A stretch of DNA of 64,000 nucleotides from Sphingomonas sp. PP-CE-1G-424 (GTDB lineage: Bacteria > Pseudomonadota > Alphaproteobacteria > Sphingomonadales > Sphingomonadaceae): the NCBI RefSeq assembly GCF_004341085.1, contig NZ_SLXW01000004.1, positions 372,001 through 436,000 of the forward strand. Direction: 5' to 3'. The first letter of the stretch is position 1. Every line of letters begins with the position of its first letter. The notes under the pieces were generated by a model, which worked only from the letters and a program-made list of their open reading frames with translations, searched no databases and had not been told where the DNA came from. Of the stretch, positions 57,118-64,000 are shown piece after piece. A program made the translations under genes and the position numbers.

Positions 57118-59040
57118 GTGCGGTTCGACGACAGCCTGAAGACGATCCTCTCTGCAGACATGGCCTCCGAATTCGGAGCGCAGTCGGCATGGCGGCAACT
57201 CGTCGACCTTATGGGCCGTGGTCGCATCGTGTGCGACGCGCCGTCGATCGCCAGGTTGCGCACGCTGCGTCCGGAAGTGCCGGTAGCGGTTCGTGCGGCC
57301 AGTGCGCGCGCGCTCGCCTTTGCCGCGCCGGATGCGTTGCTGGTTGGGTTCTTCGCCGAAGACGCGTTGGCGATCGCTGCTCCAGTGTTGCGCACTGCGA
57401 GGCTGGCGCCGGACGCGTGGCTTGCGATCCTGCCGCGGCTGACGCCCGCGGGTCGCTCGGTCCTGCGCCATCGTCGCGACCTGCCGGATGCGGTCCAGCG
57501 CGGCTTGCAGAGCTTCGGGCCAGTAGATTTCATTCTACCCCAGCCCGACGTCGTGCCCGATGCGGTGTTGGACGATGATCGGGCCGAAGCGGTGCCCGAT
57601 CCCGTCGATACCGCCGTAGCCGCTCCGGTCGCCGCAGAAACCGCGACGGTCGAGCCGGCGGCGATTGCTGCGAAAACAGCCACCGCCGAGCCCGTGGCGG
57701 CTGTCGCAGAACCAGCCACCGTGGAGCCTGCGGCTGCGGTGTCGCCGCTGCCGAGCGCGCCGCTGAGCGAAACGCCGTTCATCGCGCTAGGCGACGTCGC
57801 GCGCGGACTGCCGTTCATGGCGGAGGCGCTGCGCCACGCCAAGCTGGCCGAGAGCGCCCCGGCGATCGACGACGAGCAGACTGCCGGCACCGATGTCGAA
57901 CGGTTCGAGATTTCCGATCTCGTCGCGCGGATCGAGGCGTTCAACAAGGATCGCACGGTCGATGTCGGCGCGCCGGCGGCCGTATCCATCGAGGTCGAGA
58001 CCTTCCGGTACGAAACCGACGCGCACGGCGTGATCCGGGTGATCGAGGGCGTCGCCCGCTCGGCGCTGGTCGGCGTGTCGCTCGGCTACGCGGCGCGGCA
58101 GGGCGAGGCGCAGCTCGACGGTGTCGTGGCGGGTGCGTTCAGGCGGCGGTCGCGGTTCAGCGACGCGCGGCTCGAGGTTGGTGGATTGTCCGACGCGTTC
58201 GGATCGTGGCGGCTGTCCGGCGTACCGGCGTTCGAGCATGCCTCCGGTCGGTTCATCGGCTTTCACGGGACCGGACGACGGCCGCGACGCGACGAGACCG
58301 CCGAGCCGGCGCGCGCGTCTTCGCCGGTATCCGATTCGCTGCGCCAGCTTGTCCACGAGCTGCGGACGCCGACCAATGCGATTTCCGGGTTTGCCGAGCT
58401 GATCGAGACGCAGTTGCTCGGCCCCGTCTCGCCGACCTATCGCGACCGGGCGACGGCGATCCGCACGCAGGCGAGCGATCTGCTGGCGGCGATCGACGAC
58501 CTGGATATCGCGGCGCGGATCGAGGGCCATGCGCTCGATCTGCGGCCGACTACGGTAGCGGTGCTGCCGTTGCTGGACCGCGTCGTGGCGGATCTGAAAC
58601 CGCTTGCCGCGCTGCGTGGGACCAGCGTCGCGATCGTCGCCCCGGCGGGCGATTGCGACATCCTGGGCGACGATCGTGCGGTCGAACGGTTGATCGGGCG
58701 GTTGATCGCGGCGCTGGTATCGGCGGGGCGCCCCGACGAGCGGCTCGGCATCGTCGTTCGACCGGTCGGCGAAACGGTGACGATCGCGTTCGACCGACCT
58801 GCCGCGCTGGCGGCGCATGTGACCGATGTCCTGCTCAGTATCGATGCCGAGCAGGAGCATGACGGCGAGGGTGCACCGTTGCTCGGTACCGGTTTTGCGC
58901 TGCGACTGGCGCAGAATTTGGCGGTCGAACTCGGCGGGGTGCTGACGATCGGCATCGACACGCTCACGCTGCAACTCCCGGCGTCGGACGCGCGCAACGT
59001 CGGTGACCAGACCGAGCTTATGGTCGACGAGCGACGGTGA
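57118..59040 (+). CDS. Sensor histidine kinase with PAS-like domain, cytosolic
   Basis: A 640-residue protein. Residues about 1-150 are an Ala/Leu-rich helical region of no known family, about 164-209 an Ala/Val/Glu/Thr/Pro linker with repeated ATVEPAA units, and about 295-385 a PAS-like domain (FRYETDAHGVIRVIEG, FGSWRLSGVPAFEHASGRFI). The phosphoacceptor His413 is in LRQLVHELRTPTNAISGFAE. The ATPase part is short, with GTGFALRLAQNLAVELGGVL as the G2-like box; the N box is hard to see. No membrane segment. A GTG at 57118 with GGGAG five bases upstream is chosen. Its stop overlaps a deacetylase gene. No response regulator is near. Confidence 0.83.
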   Translation: MRFDDSLKTILSADMASEFGAQSAWRQLVDLMGRGRIVCDAPSIARLRTLRPEVPVAVRAASARALAFAAPDALLVGFFAEDALAIAAPVLRTARLAPDAWLAILPRLTPAGRSVLRHRRDLPDAVQRGLQSFGPVDFILPQPDVVPDAVLDDDRAEAVPDPVDTAVAAPVAAETATVEPAAIAAKTATAEPVAAVAEPATVEPAAAVSPLPSAPLSETPFIALGDVARGLPFMAEALRHAKLAESAPAIDDEQTAGTDVERFEISDLVARIEAFNKDRTVDVGAPAAVSIEVETFRYETDAHGVIRVIEGVARSALVGVSLGYAARQGEAQLDGVVAGAFRRRSRFSDARLEVGGLSDAFGSWRLSGVPAFEHASGRFIGFHGTGRRPRRDETAEPARASSPVSDSLRQLVHELRTPTNAISGFAELIETQLLGPVSPTYRDRATAIRTQASDLLAAIDDLDIAARIEGHALDLRPTTVAVLPLLDRVVADLKPLAALRGTSVAIVAPAGDCDILGDDRAVERLIGRLIAALVSAGRPDERLGIVVRPVGETVTIAFDRPAALAAHVTDVLLSIDAEQEHDGEGAPLLGTGFALRLAQNLAVELGGVLTIGIDTLTLQLPASDARNVGDQTELMVDERR

Positions 59041-60032
59041 TCGCAGATCGCGCGTATCGCCCGCCACGGCCGACCAATGCGCAACGCATCGTCTGGCCGG
59101 ATAGGTTCGGCACCCGCTTCACGGTCATGGTCGATGTCGAGGAAGAGTTCGACTGGGACGCGCCGCCCAACGCTCGTAACCGTGCGACCACCGCGATGGC
59201 CGCCTTTCCCGACGCGCATCGTCGGTTCGCGGAGCGCGGCGTCGGGCTTACCTGCATGGTCGATCATCCGATCGCGACCGATCCCCGTTCGGTCGCGATC
59301 CTCGCGCGCGTCATCGAGGACCCGCGGTCGGAGATCGGTGCGCAGCTGCATTCGTGGGTCACGCCGCCGTTCGAGGTTGGCACCGGCGACACATCGAGCT
59401 TTGCAGGCAATCTGCCCGCTGCGGTCGAGGCGGCGAAACTCGAAACGCTGACGAGCGAGATCATCGCGGCGTTCGGCGTTCGACCCCGCGTCTATCGGGC
59501 GGGACGTTACGGTATCGGCCCGAACAGTTTCGACCTTCTTAGGCGGCTAGGCTACAAGATCGATAGCTCGGTGCGATCGGCCTACGATTACCGCGCCAAG
59601 GGCGGCCCCGATTTCGGGATGGCGGACGCGCAGGCGTATCGCGTGCAGGGAATCGTCGAGATGCCGTTGACGACGGTTTTCACTGGCCATGCAAGGCGGG
59701 GTGGCGCGCGCCTGTATCGTGCGTTGGGCGGTATTCCGAAGGGCCAGGGGGTGTTCGCGCGTACCGGCCTATTGTCGCGGATCGCGCTGACGCCGGAGGA
59801 TATGCCGATCGAAGCCGCGCTTGAAGCGGTCGCCGTTGCGGCGGGCGAGGGGCTTCGGTTGCTCAACCTGTCGTTCCACTCGCCGTCGCTGGTGCCGGGG
59901 CATACGCCGTATGTGCGCGATGCGGCGGACTTGAAGCGGTTCCACGGTTGGTGGACGACGATGCTCGACGAATTCGATCGCCGCGGTATTCGTAATGCGT
60001 CGCTCGATGAAATCCTGAGGGCGCTGGCTTAG
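59037..60032 (+). CDS. Polysaccharide deacetylase-family protein (NodB fold)
   Basis: A 331-residue NodB-type hydrolase with TVMVDVEEEFDWD as the first acidic block, EIGAQLHSWVTPPFE (metal His) and YRAGRYGIGPNSFDLLRRLG. LNLSFHSPSLVPGHTPYV is the late catalytic His block. Such proteins are often in sphingan or exopolysaccharide clusters; here none is near. Start is a GTG overlapping the kinase stop by four bases (GTGA), so the two are coupled and may act in one pathway. No signal is seen. Confidence 0.85.
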   Translation: MIADRAYRPPRPTNAQRIVWPDRFGTRFTVMVDVEEEFDWDAPPNARNRATTAMAAFPDAHRRFAERGVGLTCMVDHPIATDPRSVAILARVIEDPRSEIGAQLHSWVTPPFEVGTGDTSSFAGNLPAAVEAAKLETLTSEIIAAFGVRPRVYRAGRYGIGPNSFDLLRRLGYKIDSSVRSAYDYRAKGGPDFGMADAQAYRVQGIVEMPLTTVFTGHARRGGARLYRALGGIPKGQGVFARTGLLSRIALTPEDMPIEAALEAVAVAAGEGLRLLNLSFHSPSLVPGHTPYVRDAADLKRFHGWWTTMLDEFDRRGIRNASLDEILRALA

Positions 60033-60115
60033 CCAGGCTCGGGCTGCAGTTTGTTCGACTTGTCAGGCAGGCAGGCGATGTCGGTGGATTCCGCACGCCG
60101 CATCTCCAAGGCACT

Positions 60116-60222
60116 CCCCTCCCTGGAAGGGAGGGGCAGGGGGTGGGTCGGTTTCCGCATTTTCGACCGTTTATAGCTCAAGCTGGCCAACCCACCCCCA
60201 ACCCCTCCCTTTCAGGGAGGGG
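60116..60222. repeat. REP-like doublet, family C, copy 2
   Basis: The arms match copy 1 at 53349-53456: an inner CCCTCCCTGGAAGGGAGGG hairpin continued by GGGGGTGGGTCGG at left and CCAACCCACCCCC plus a near-inverse hairpin at right. It fills much of the 313-base gap between the deacetylase and rpsI; the remainder holds the rpsI terminator and no gene. Confidence 0.88.
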
Positions 60223-60290
60223 AGACCGCTGGGAATTTGGGCTTCGCTAGAGCTTTCAGCCCGTCGCCTTAGCTGCACGCCTTAAACCAG

Positions 60291-60320
60291 AAAGGGCGGC
60301 CCGTTGCCGGACCGCCCTTC
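60291..60320 (-). terminator. Terminator of the rplM-rpsI operon
   Basis: AAGGGCGG (60292-60299) pairs with CCGCCCTT (60312-60319) around a 12-base loop; on the minus strand the stem is followed by TTTCTGGTTT. It lies 26 bases after the rpsI stop. Confidence 0.8.
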
Positions 60321-60345
60321 TGATACGCAGATACTGAAAGCGAGA

Positions 60346-60903
60346 TTAGCGCTTCGAGAACTGGAAGCTGCGACGGGCCTTCGCCTTGCCGTACTTCTTG
60401 CGCTCGACGACGCGGCTGTCGCGGGTCAGGAAGCCTGCTGCCTTGACCGATGCGCGCAGCACTGGCTCGAAGCGGGTCAGCGCCTGGCTGATGCCGTGCT
60501 TGACCGCGCCGGCCTGGCCCGAAAGGCCACCGCCCTTGACGGTGCAGACGACGTCGTACTGACCTTCGCGCTCGGTGATCCCGAACACCTGGTTGATGAC
60601 GAGACGCAGCGTCGGACGTGCGAAATACACTTCCTGGTCACGACCGTTGATCGTGATCTTGCCGGTGCCGGGCTTGACCCAGACGCGCGCGACGGCGTCC
60701 TTGCGACGGCCGGTCGCATAGGCGCGGCCCTGCTTGTCGAGGATCTGCTCACGCAGCGGCATTGGCTCGCGGACGGGCTCGTTCGAGACCGGTGCTGCGA
60801 TATCGCCTTCGCTGGTCGGCAGAGCCTGCTCGGCGGGGGCAGCCGGCGCGGGCTGGTTGGTCAGGCTCGCGAGATCGGCGAGCGACTGGCGGTTGTCGGA
60901 CAT
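60346..60903 (-). CDS. rpsI: 30S ribosomal protein S9
   Basis: A 185-residue S9. The core begins at about residue 58 ([20 protein letters not shown]) and ends with the conserved RRSFQFSKR tail that reaches toward the P-site t[23 protein letters not shown] is the family signature. The N-terminal 55 residues (Ala/Pro/Glu-rich) are an extension not present in E. coli S9 (130 residues). Its ATG overlaps the rplM stop by one base. Confidence 0.97.
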   Translation of the reverse strand: MSDNRQSLADLASLTNQPAPAAPAEQALPTSEGDIAAPVSNEPVREPMPLREQILDKQGRAYATGRRKDAVARVWVKPGTGKITINGRDQEVYFARPTLRLVINQVFGITEREGQYDVVCTVKGGGLSGQAGAVKHGISQALTRFEPVLRASVKAAGFLTRDSRVVERKKYGKAKARRSFQFSKR

Positions 60904-61382
60904 TATGCGCCCACCTTGTTCTTGCGGTTCATGCTGCCGATGTCGAGCACGGCAGGGTTCTGTGCCTCGTGCGGATGCTCGGTGCCCTTGAAGATACGCA
61001 GGTTGCGCATCTGCTCACGACCCAGCGGGCCGCGCGGGATCATGCGCTCGACAGCCTTTTCGAGAACGCGCTCTGGGAAGCGACCGTCGAGGACCTTGGC
61101 GGCAGTGATGCCCTTGATGCCGCCGGCATAACCGGTGTGCTTGTAATAGATCTTCTTCGCGGCCTTGTTGCCGGTGAAGCGGATCTTGTCGGCATTGATC
61201 ACGACGACGTTGTCACCGCAATCGACATGCGGGGTGAACGACACCTTGTGCTTGCCGCGCAGGACGTTGGCGATGATCGATGCGGCACGGCCGACGACGA
61301 GACCTTCCGCGTCGACGATATGCCACTGCTTGTCCACCTCTGCCGGCTTTGCCGACTTGGTGGTCTTCATGAGCGCCTTCAT
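60903..61382 (-). CDS. rplM: 50S ribosomal protein L13
   Basis: A 159-residue L13: [60 protein letters not shown] and [20 protein letters not shown]. It binds 23S rRNA early in assembly. Start at 61382 is taken for the [14 protein letters not shown]-terminus; an ATG at 61370 with GAAGG upstream is also possible. First gene of the rplM-rpsI operon. Confidence 0.97.
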   Translation of the reverse strand: MKALMKTTKSAKPAEVDKQWHIVDAEGLVVGRAASIIANVLRGKHKVSFTPHVDCGDNVVVINADKIRFTGNKAAKKIYYKHTGYAGGIKGITAAKVLDGRFPERVLEKAVERMIPRGPLGREQMRNLRIFKGTEHPHEAQNPAVLDIGSMNRKNKVGA

Positions 61383-61448
61383 GGGCGTTAGACCTTCCAG
61401 ATTGAATGCAAGCGCACCAAGGGGAGGCCCCACAGTGCGAATGCCGGC

Positions 61449-61477
61449 CTAATGCTGAAAGGGGGGCTTCAAGTCAA
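61449..61477 (-). promoter_or_regulatory. Candidate promoter of rplM-rpsI
   Basis: On the minus strand TTGACT (61477-61472) and CATTAG (61454-61449) are 17 bases apart, about 67 bases before the rplM start. The leader may hold an L13 control site, but none can be shown by eye. Confidence 0.5.
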
Positions 61478-61506
61478 GCTTTCCGCCGGTTTCCTGACGG
61501 GTATTA

Positions 61507-62559
61507 TTATACCCGCTGCGTAATGCGCGGTGCTGTGCCGACGGCGTGGGCGGCGAACATCGCGGCGATCAGGAGGAGCGCGGCGTTGCCCTGGTGCGCG
61601 ACCGCGACGTCGATCTGCACGCCGGTCATCAGCGTGGCGATGCCGAGCATGATCTGGAGCGTGACGAGGCCGACGACGAAGAACCCTGCGCTGCTGCCCG
61701 TCTTGGTCGCCTTGATCGCCAGCCAGATCAGCCCGGCGGCGGCGGCGAACGCGAACCAGCGGTGGATGAACTGCACGACGATCGGGTTGTCGACCGCGTT
61801 GCTCCAGGCGGGGTTCACCATCGGTACGTCGGCGGGGAACAGCCCGTCGCCCATCAGCGGCCAGCTCGCGAAGGCATAGCCGGCGTCGAGACCGGCAGTG
61901 AAGGCGCCGTACACGAGCTGTACGAACAGCAGCGCCAGCGCGAGGATCGCTACGGGCGCGAGGCGGGCAGGGGCGGCGAGCGGATTACGGTGCATCGCCA
62001 TCAAATCGAGCGCGGTCCAGACAATCCCCGCGAGGATCGTCAGCGCGGTCAACAGGTGGACGGCGAGTCGGATGTGGCTGACGTCCGTCCGCACCGACAG
62101 GCCAGAGGCAACCATCCACCAGCCGATCGCGCCCTGGAACGCGCCGAGCGCCAGCAATGCCGACAGCCGCCAGCCATAGCCGACCGGGATGCGCTTGCGC
62201 ACCGCGAACCAGATCAGCGGCACCGCGAACACGAGACCGATCACGCGGCCCCATAGCCGGTGCAGATATTCCCAGAAGAAGATCGCCTTGAACCCGCCGA
62301 CCGTCATGTCGGCGTTGAACGCGGCATATTCGGGGATGCGCTTGTAGGCGTCGAACTCGGCCTGCCACTGCGCGTCGTTGAGCGGCGGGATGATTCCGCT
62401 GATCGGCTTCCACTGCGTGATCGACAGCCCCGACTCGGTCAGCCGCGTGATCCCGCCGATGACGACCATCGCGACGATCAGGCCGGCGACCGTGAACAGC
62501 CACAGGGCGACGGAACGAGGACGGGCTTTGCTGAGGAAGGCGGCGCTGGGTTGAAGCAT
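61507..62559 (-). CDS. ctaA: Heme A synthase, COX15/CtaA family
   Basis: An inner-membrane enzyme of eight helices that oxidises heme O to heme A for cytochrome oxidase. The heme-ligand histidines are in FFWEYLHRLWGR, SHIRLAVHLL, VVQFIHRWFAF and VAVAHQGNAA. VIGGITRLTESGLSITQWKP is the alphaproteobacterial type 2 signature. Length is 350 residues from the ATG at 62559 (MLQPSAAFLSKARPRSVALW); ATGs at 62595 and 62613 would add 12 or 18 residues, and none of the three has a good ribosome site. Confidence 0.94.
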   Translation of the reverse strand: MLQPSAAFLSKARPRSVALWLFTVAGLIVAMVVIGGITRLTESGLSITQWKPISGIIPPLNDAQWQAEFDAYKRIPEYAAFNADMTVGGFKAIFFWEYLHRLWGRVIGLVFAVPLIWFAVRKRIPVGYGWRLSALLALGAFQGAIGWWMVASGLSVRTDVSHIRLAVHLLTALTILAGIVWTALDLMAMHRNPLAAPARLAPVAILALALLFVQLVYGAFTAGLDAGYAFASWPLMGDGLFPADVPMVNPAWSNAVDNPIVVQFIHRWFAFAAAAGLIWLAIKATKTGSSAGFFVVGLVTLQIMLGIATLMTGVQIDVAVAHQGNAALLLIAAMFAAHAVGTAPRITQRV

Positions 62560-62671
62560 GGTAAGGAGATAGTGGTTTGCGAGGCGGGGCGCCATCGGTT
62601 CGTGATGCGCCATTGCTTCATGTTGCTGGATCGGCGGGGGTGCAGGGGGCGTAGCGTCCTGCCGCTCTTCC

Positions 62672-62753
62672 CGTCATCCTGACGAAAGTCAGGATCCAGA
62701 GCTTCGAACGTCAGCATGCGTAACTCTGGATCCTGACTTTCGTCAGGATGACG
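62672..62753. repeat. Perfect 30-bp inverted repeat, family D
   Basis: Arms at 62672-62701 and 62724-62753 are perfectly complementary over 30 bases around a 22-base loop. Each arm holds its own short hairpin, CCTGACGAAAGTCAGG. It is in the 356-base gap between ctaA and the divergent MerC-like gene; the rest of the gap shows no gene. Confidence 0.9.
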
Positions 62754-62868
62754 GAGGGGTGGGAGATGGCGCAGTCATCGCCGGGTTGAACCAGAGGCGT
62801 GGCTTCCTCGCGGTATCGGACCAAGAGCCAGCCTTGAGAAACCCGAAAATTCCTCGCAAGAAAAATGC

Positions 62869-62884
62869 GATGTAATGTTGTATC
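62869..62884. promoter_or_regulatory. Candidate Zur/Fur-type operator
   Basis: An AT-rich imperfect palindrome, GATGTAATGTTGTATC, lies in an AT-rich stretch 32 bases before the MerC-like gene. Its base content contrasts with the GC-rich surroundings. Zur boxes of alphaproteobacteria have a similar style, but only five of eight pairs match. Confidence 0.3.
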
Positions 62885-62915
62885 CTTTCGTTGAGACTTC
62901 TATATCCGACGAACG

Positions 62916-63299
62916 ATGACGCCCTCGGCCACGCATACCCACCGCTTTGCCGGTCTCGATCGCTATGCGATCGGGCTGTCGGGCCTGTGCATGGTGCATT
63001 GCCTGGCGACCTCCGTGCTGGTCGCGCTGATGTCGACCGCGGGCGGTTTCCTGCTAGACCCGATCTTCCACGAAGTCGGCCTGACGATCGCGATCGGCCT
63101 TGGCGCGCTCGCGCTCGGCCGTGGCGTGCTGAACCACGGCTATATGATGCCTGCCGCGATGGGCGCGCTCGGGCTCGGCATCATGGCGGGCGCGATGACG
63201 CTGCCGCACGACAGCGGTGGCGGCGAGACGCTGTGGACGATCGTCGGCGTCGGCCTGCTCGCATTCGGCCACGATCTCAACCGTCGCGCGGAAAGCTGA
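62916..63299 (+). CDS. MerC-domain inner-membrane protein
   Basis: A 127-residue protein with four membrane helices and the MerC cysteine pair in SGLCMVHCLATSVLVALM. MerC proteins carry mercury or other soft metals across the inner membrane; here no mer genes are near. It lies 41 bases before a Zur-like regulator, so a zinc role is more likely by context. Histidines near the N-terminus (THTHRF) and in the tail (FGHD) could bind metal. Confidence 0.85.
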   Translation: MTPSATHTHRFAGLDRYAIGLSGLCMVHCLATSVLVALMSTAGGFLLDPIFHEVGLTIAIGLGALALGRGVLNHGYMMPAAMGALGLGIMAGAMTLPHDSGGGETLWTIVGVGLLAFGHDLNRRAES

Positions 63300-63340
63300 G
63301 CGGGTTGCTGGAACCTCTCCGGCATCCTACTTCACCCAGC

Positions 63341-63808
63341 ATGGCGCACGCTCACAACCACACCGAACCGCAGGGCGCCGATCTCACCGTCGCAGCACAG
63401 ACGACGCTCGAAAAGGCCGGCGAGCAATGGACGACGATGCGCGCCAGCGTGTTCGCGGCTCTCGCCAGCTTCGAGAAGCCGGCATCGGCTTACGATATCG
63501 CGGAGGCTGTCTCGAAAGCCGAAGGTCGCCGGGTCGCGGCGAACAGCGTGTACCGCATCCTCGACCTGTTCGTCGGCGCCAACCTAGCGCGGCGAGTCGA
63601 GAGCGCGAACGCCTATGTCGCCAACGCGCATCCGGATTGCCTGCACGACTGCATCTTCCTGGTCTGCGACTCGTGCGGCCAGACGACGCATCTCGATAAC
63701 GACACGATCACCAAGGGCGTTCGCAACGCGGCGGAGGCGGCCGGCTTCTCGCCGGTGAGGCCGGTCATCGAAGTCCGCGGACGATGTGCGGACTGCGAGG
63801 CGAAGTAG
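63341..63808 (+). CDS. zur: Fur-family regulator, Zur-like
   Basis: A 155-residue Fur-family repressor. The winged helix is WTTMRASVFAALASFEKPAS, AYDIAEAVSKAEGRRVAANS and VYRILDLFVGANLARRVES. Metal sites: HPDCLHDCIFLVCDSCGQTT with the CxxC, and a second CxxC at the end (RGRCADCEAK). An N-terminal His-rich start (MAHAHNHTEPQ) and this cysteine pattern fit Zur better than Fur. Coupled to the MerC-like gene, it probably controls zinc uptake. Confidence 0.85.
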   Translation: MAHAHNHTEPQGADLTVAAQTTLEKAGEQWTTMRASVFAALASFEKPASAYDIAEAVSKAEGRRVAANSVYRILDLFVGANLARRVESANAYVANAHPDCLHDCIFLVCDSCGQTTHLDNDTITKGVRNAAEAAGFSPVRPVIEVRGRCADCEAK

Positions 63809-63823
63809 CCTCCCCTCCTTCTA

Positions 63824-63919
63824 CGTCATGCCGGGCTCGTTCCGGCATCCACCGTTCCGTACACTCGATAGACGTAATTTTGCGGCACCGTGGACCCCGG
63901 AACTAGTCCGGGGTGACGG
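63824..63919. repeat. REP-like doublet, family E
   Basis: Left arm 63824-63850 is identical in inverted form to 18181-18207. The right arm has the hairpin CCCCGGAACTAGTCCGGGG (63895-63913). Between them lies TTTTGCGGCACCGTGGA, also seen at 18167-18183 in a related form. It fills the gap between zur and the convergent partial gene. Confidence 0.8.
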
Positions 63920-63938
63920 GACGTGTGGGGGTAAGGTT

Positions 63939-64000
63939 CTACCCCAGATACTTCCCCATCCGGATCATCGGCACCGGGACCTCGCCCGGCGTCTCGATCC
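63939..64000 (-). CDS. C-terminal end of an unrecognised protein
   Basis: Minus-strand codons from the window edge read IETPGEVPVPMIRMGKYLG and then a TAG at 63941-63939. Only about 20 residues are inside the window. Codon choice looks genuine and the place, convergent with zur across a REP-like element, suits a gene end. No family can be given. Confidence 0.45.
   Translation of the reverse strand, partial: IETPGEVPVPMIRMGKYLG

Overview
The window is a stretch of chromosome from a high-GC alphaproteobacterium, most likely Sphingomonas or a close relative. This rests on the gene content and protein style: a sphingomonad-type GyrA, an S9 protein with an N-terminal extension, TonB-era xylan hydrolases with Tat or Sec signals, xylose isomerase/xylulokinase catabolism, flotillin-YqiJ, and several families of REP-like inverted repeats between genes. 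No phage, integrase, transposase, CRISPR array or plasmid function is visible; it reads as core chromosome with one large accessory block for plant cell-wall sugars.

Layout. 1-1.1 kb: the 5' part of proA and a small ABM-domain monooxygenase. 1.1-26.1 kb: a xylan/arabinoxylan utilisation locus. It holds a fused SGNH-polysaccharide deacetylase esterase, a GH10 xylanase, a GH67 alpha-glucuronidase, two GH3 glycosidases, a GH51 arabinofuranosidase, a GH27 alpha-galactosidase, an M13 peptidase, a GntR/FCD regulator, the operon GH43-xylB-xylA, a LacI regulator and a sugar/H+ symporter. Together these would strip acetyl, glucuronosyl, arabinosyl and galactosyl side groups, cut the xylan backbone, release xylose, import it and convert it through xylulose to xylulose-5-phosphate. 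A 14-bp LacI-type operator is seen at three promoters of this set, which ties enzymes, catabolic operon and transporter into one regulon. No TonB-dependent receptor for the oligosaccharides is in the window.

26.3-35.3 kb: a GAF-GGDEF(degenerate)-EAL phosphodiesterase, a PhyH-like dioxygenase with an abnormal 5' end, flotillin with its YqiJ partner, a decayed DUF4173-type gene, an MFS exporter, tRNA-Ala and a long disordered protein ending in a DUF2171 domain. 35.4-41.7 kb: an MDR reductase, CorA, and a tightly coupled operon of an ATP-grasp ligase, a flavin monooxygenase and a MetNIQ importer, which looks like a sulfur-source system. 41.8-50 kb: cyclophilin, lipid kinase, hemB, a GNAT enzyme, a membrane-fused spermidine-synthase-like protein, a lipoprotein, two identical tRNA-Arg genes, an alpha/beta hydrolase and DUF952. 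50-64 kb: gyrA, a small secreted protein, an SDR, yaaA, a periplasmic TPR protein, an Lrp regulator, a histidine kinase overlapping a polysaccharide deacetylase, rpsI-rplM, ctaA, a MerC-like protein and a Zur-like regulator.

Five families of inverted repeats sit between genes, mostly at convergent gene ends. The most promising under-described items are the ATP-grasp/monooxygenase/MetNIQ operon, the LacI xylan regulon with its fused esterase, and the flotillin-linked PhyH gene with a lost start. All functional statements are from reading the sequence and known families; no database search was run.
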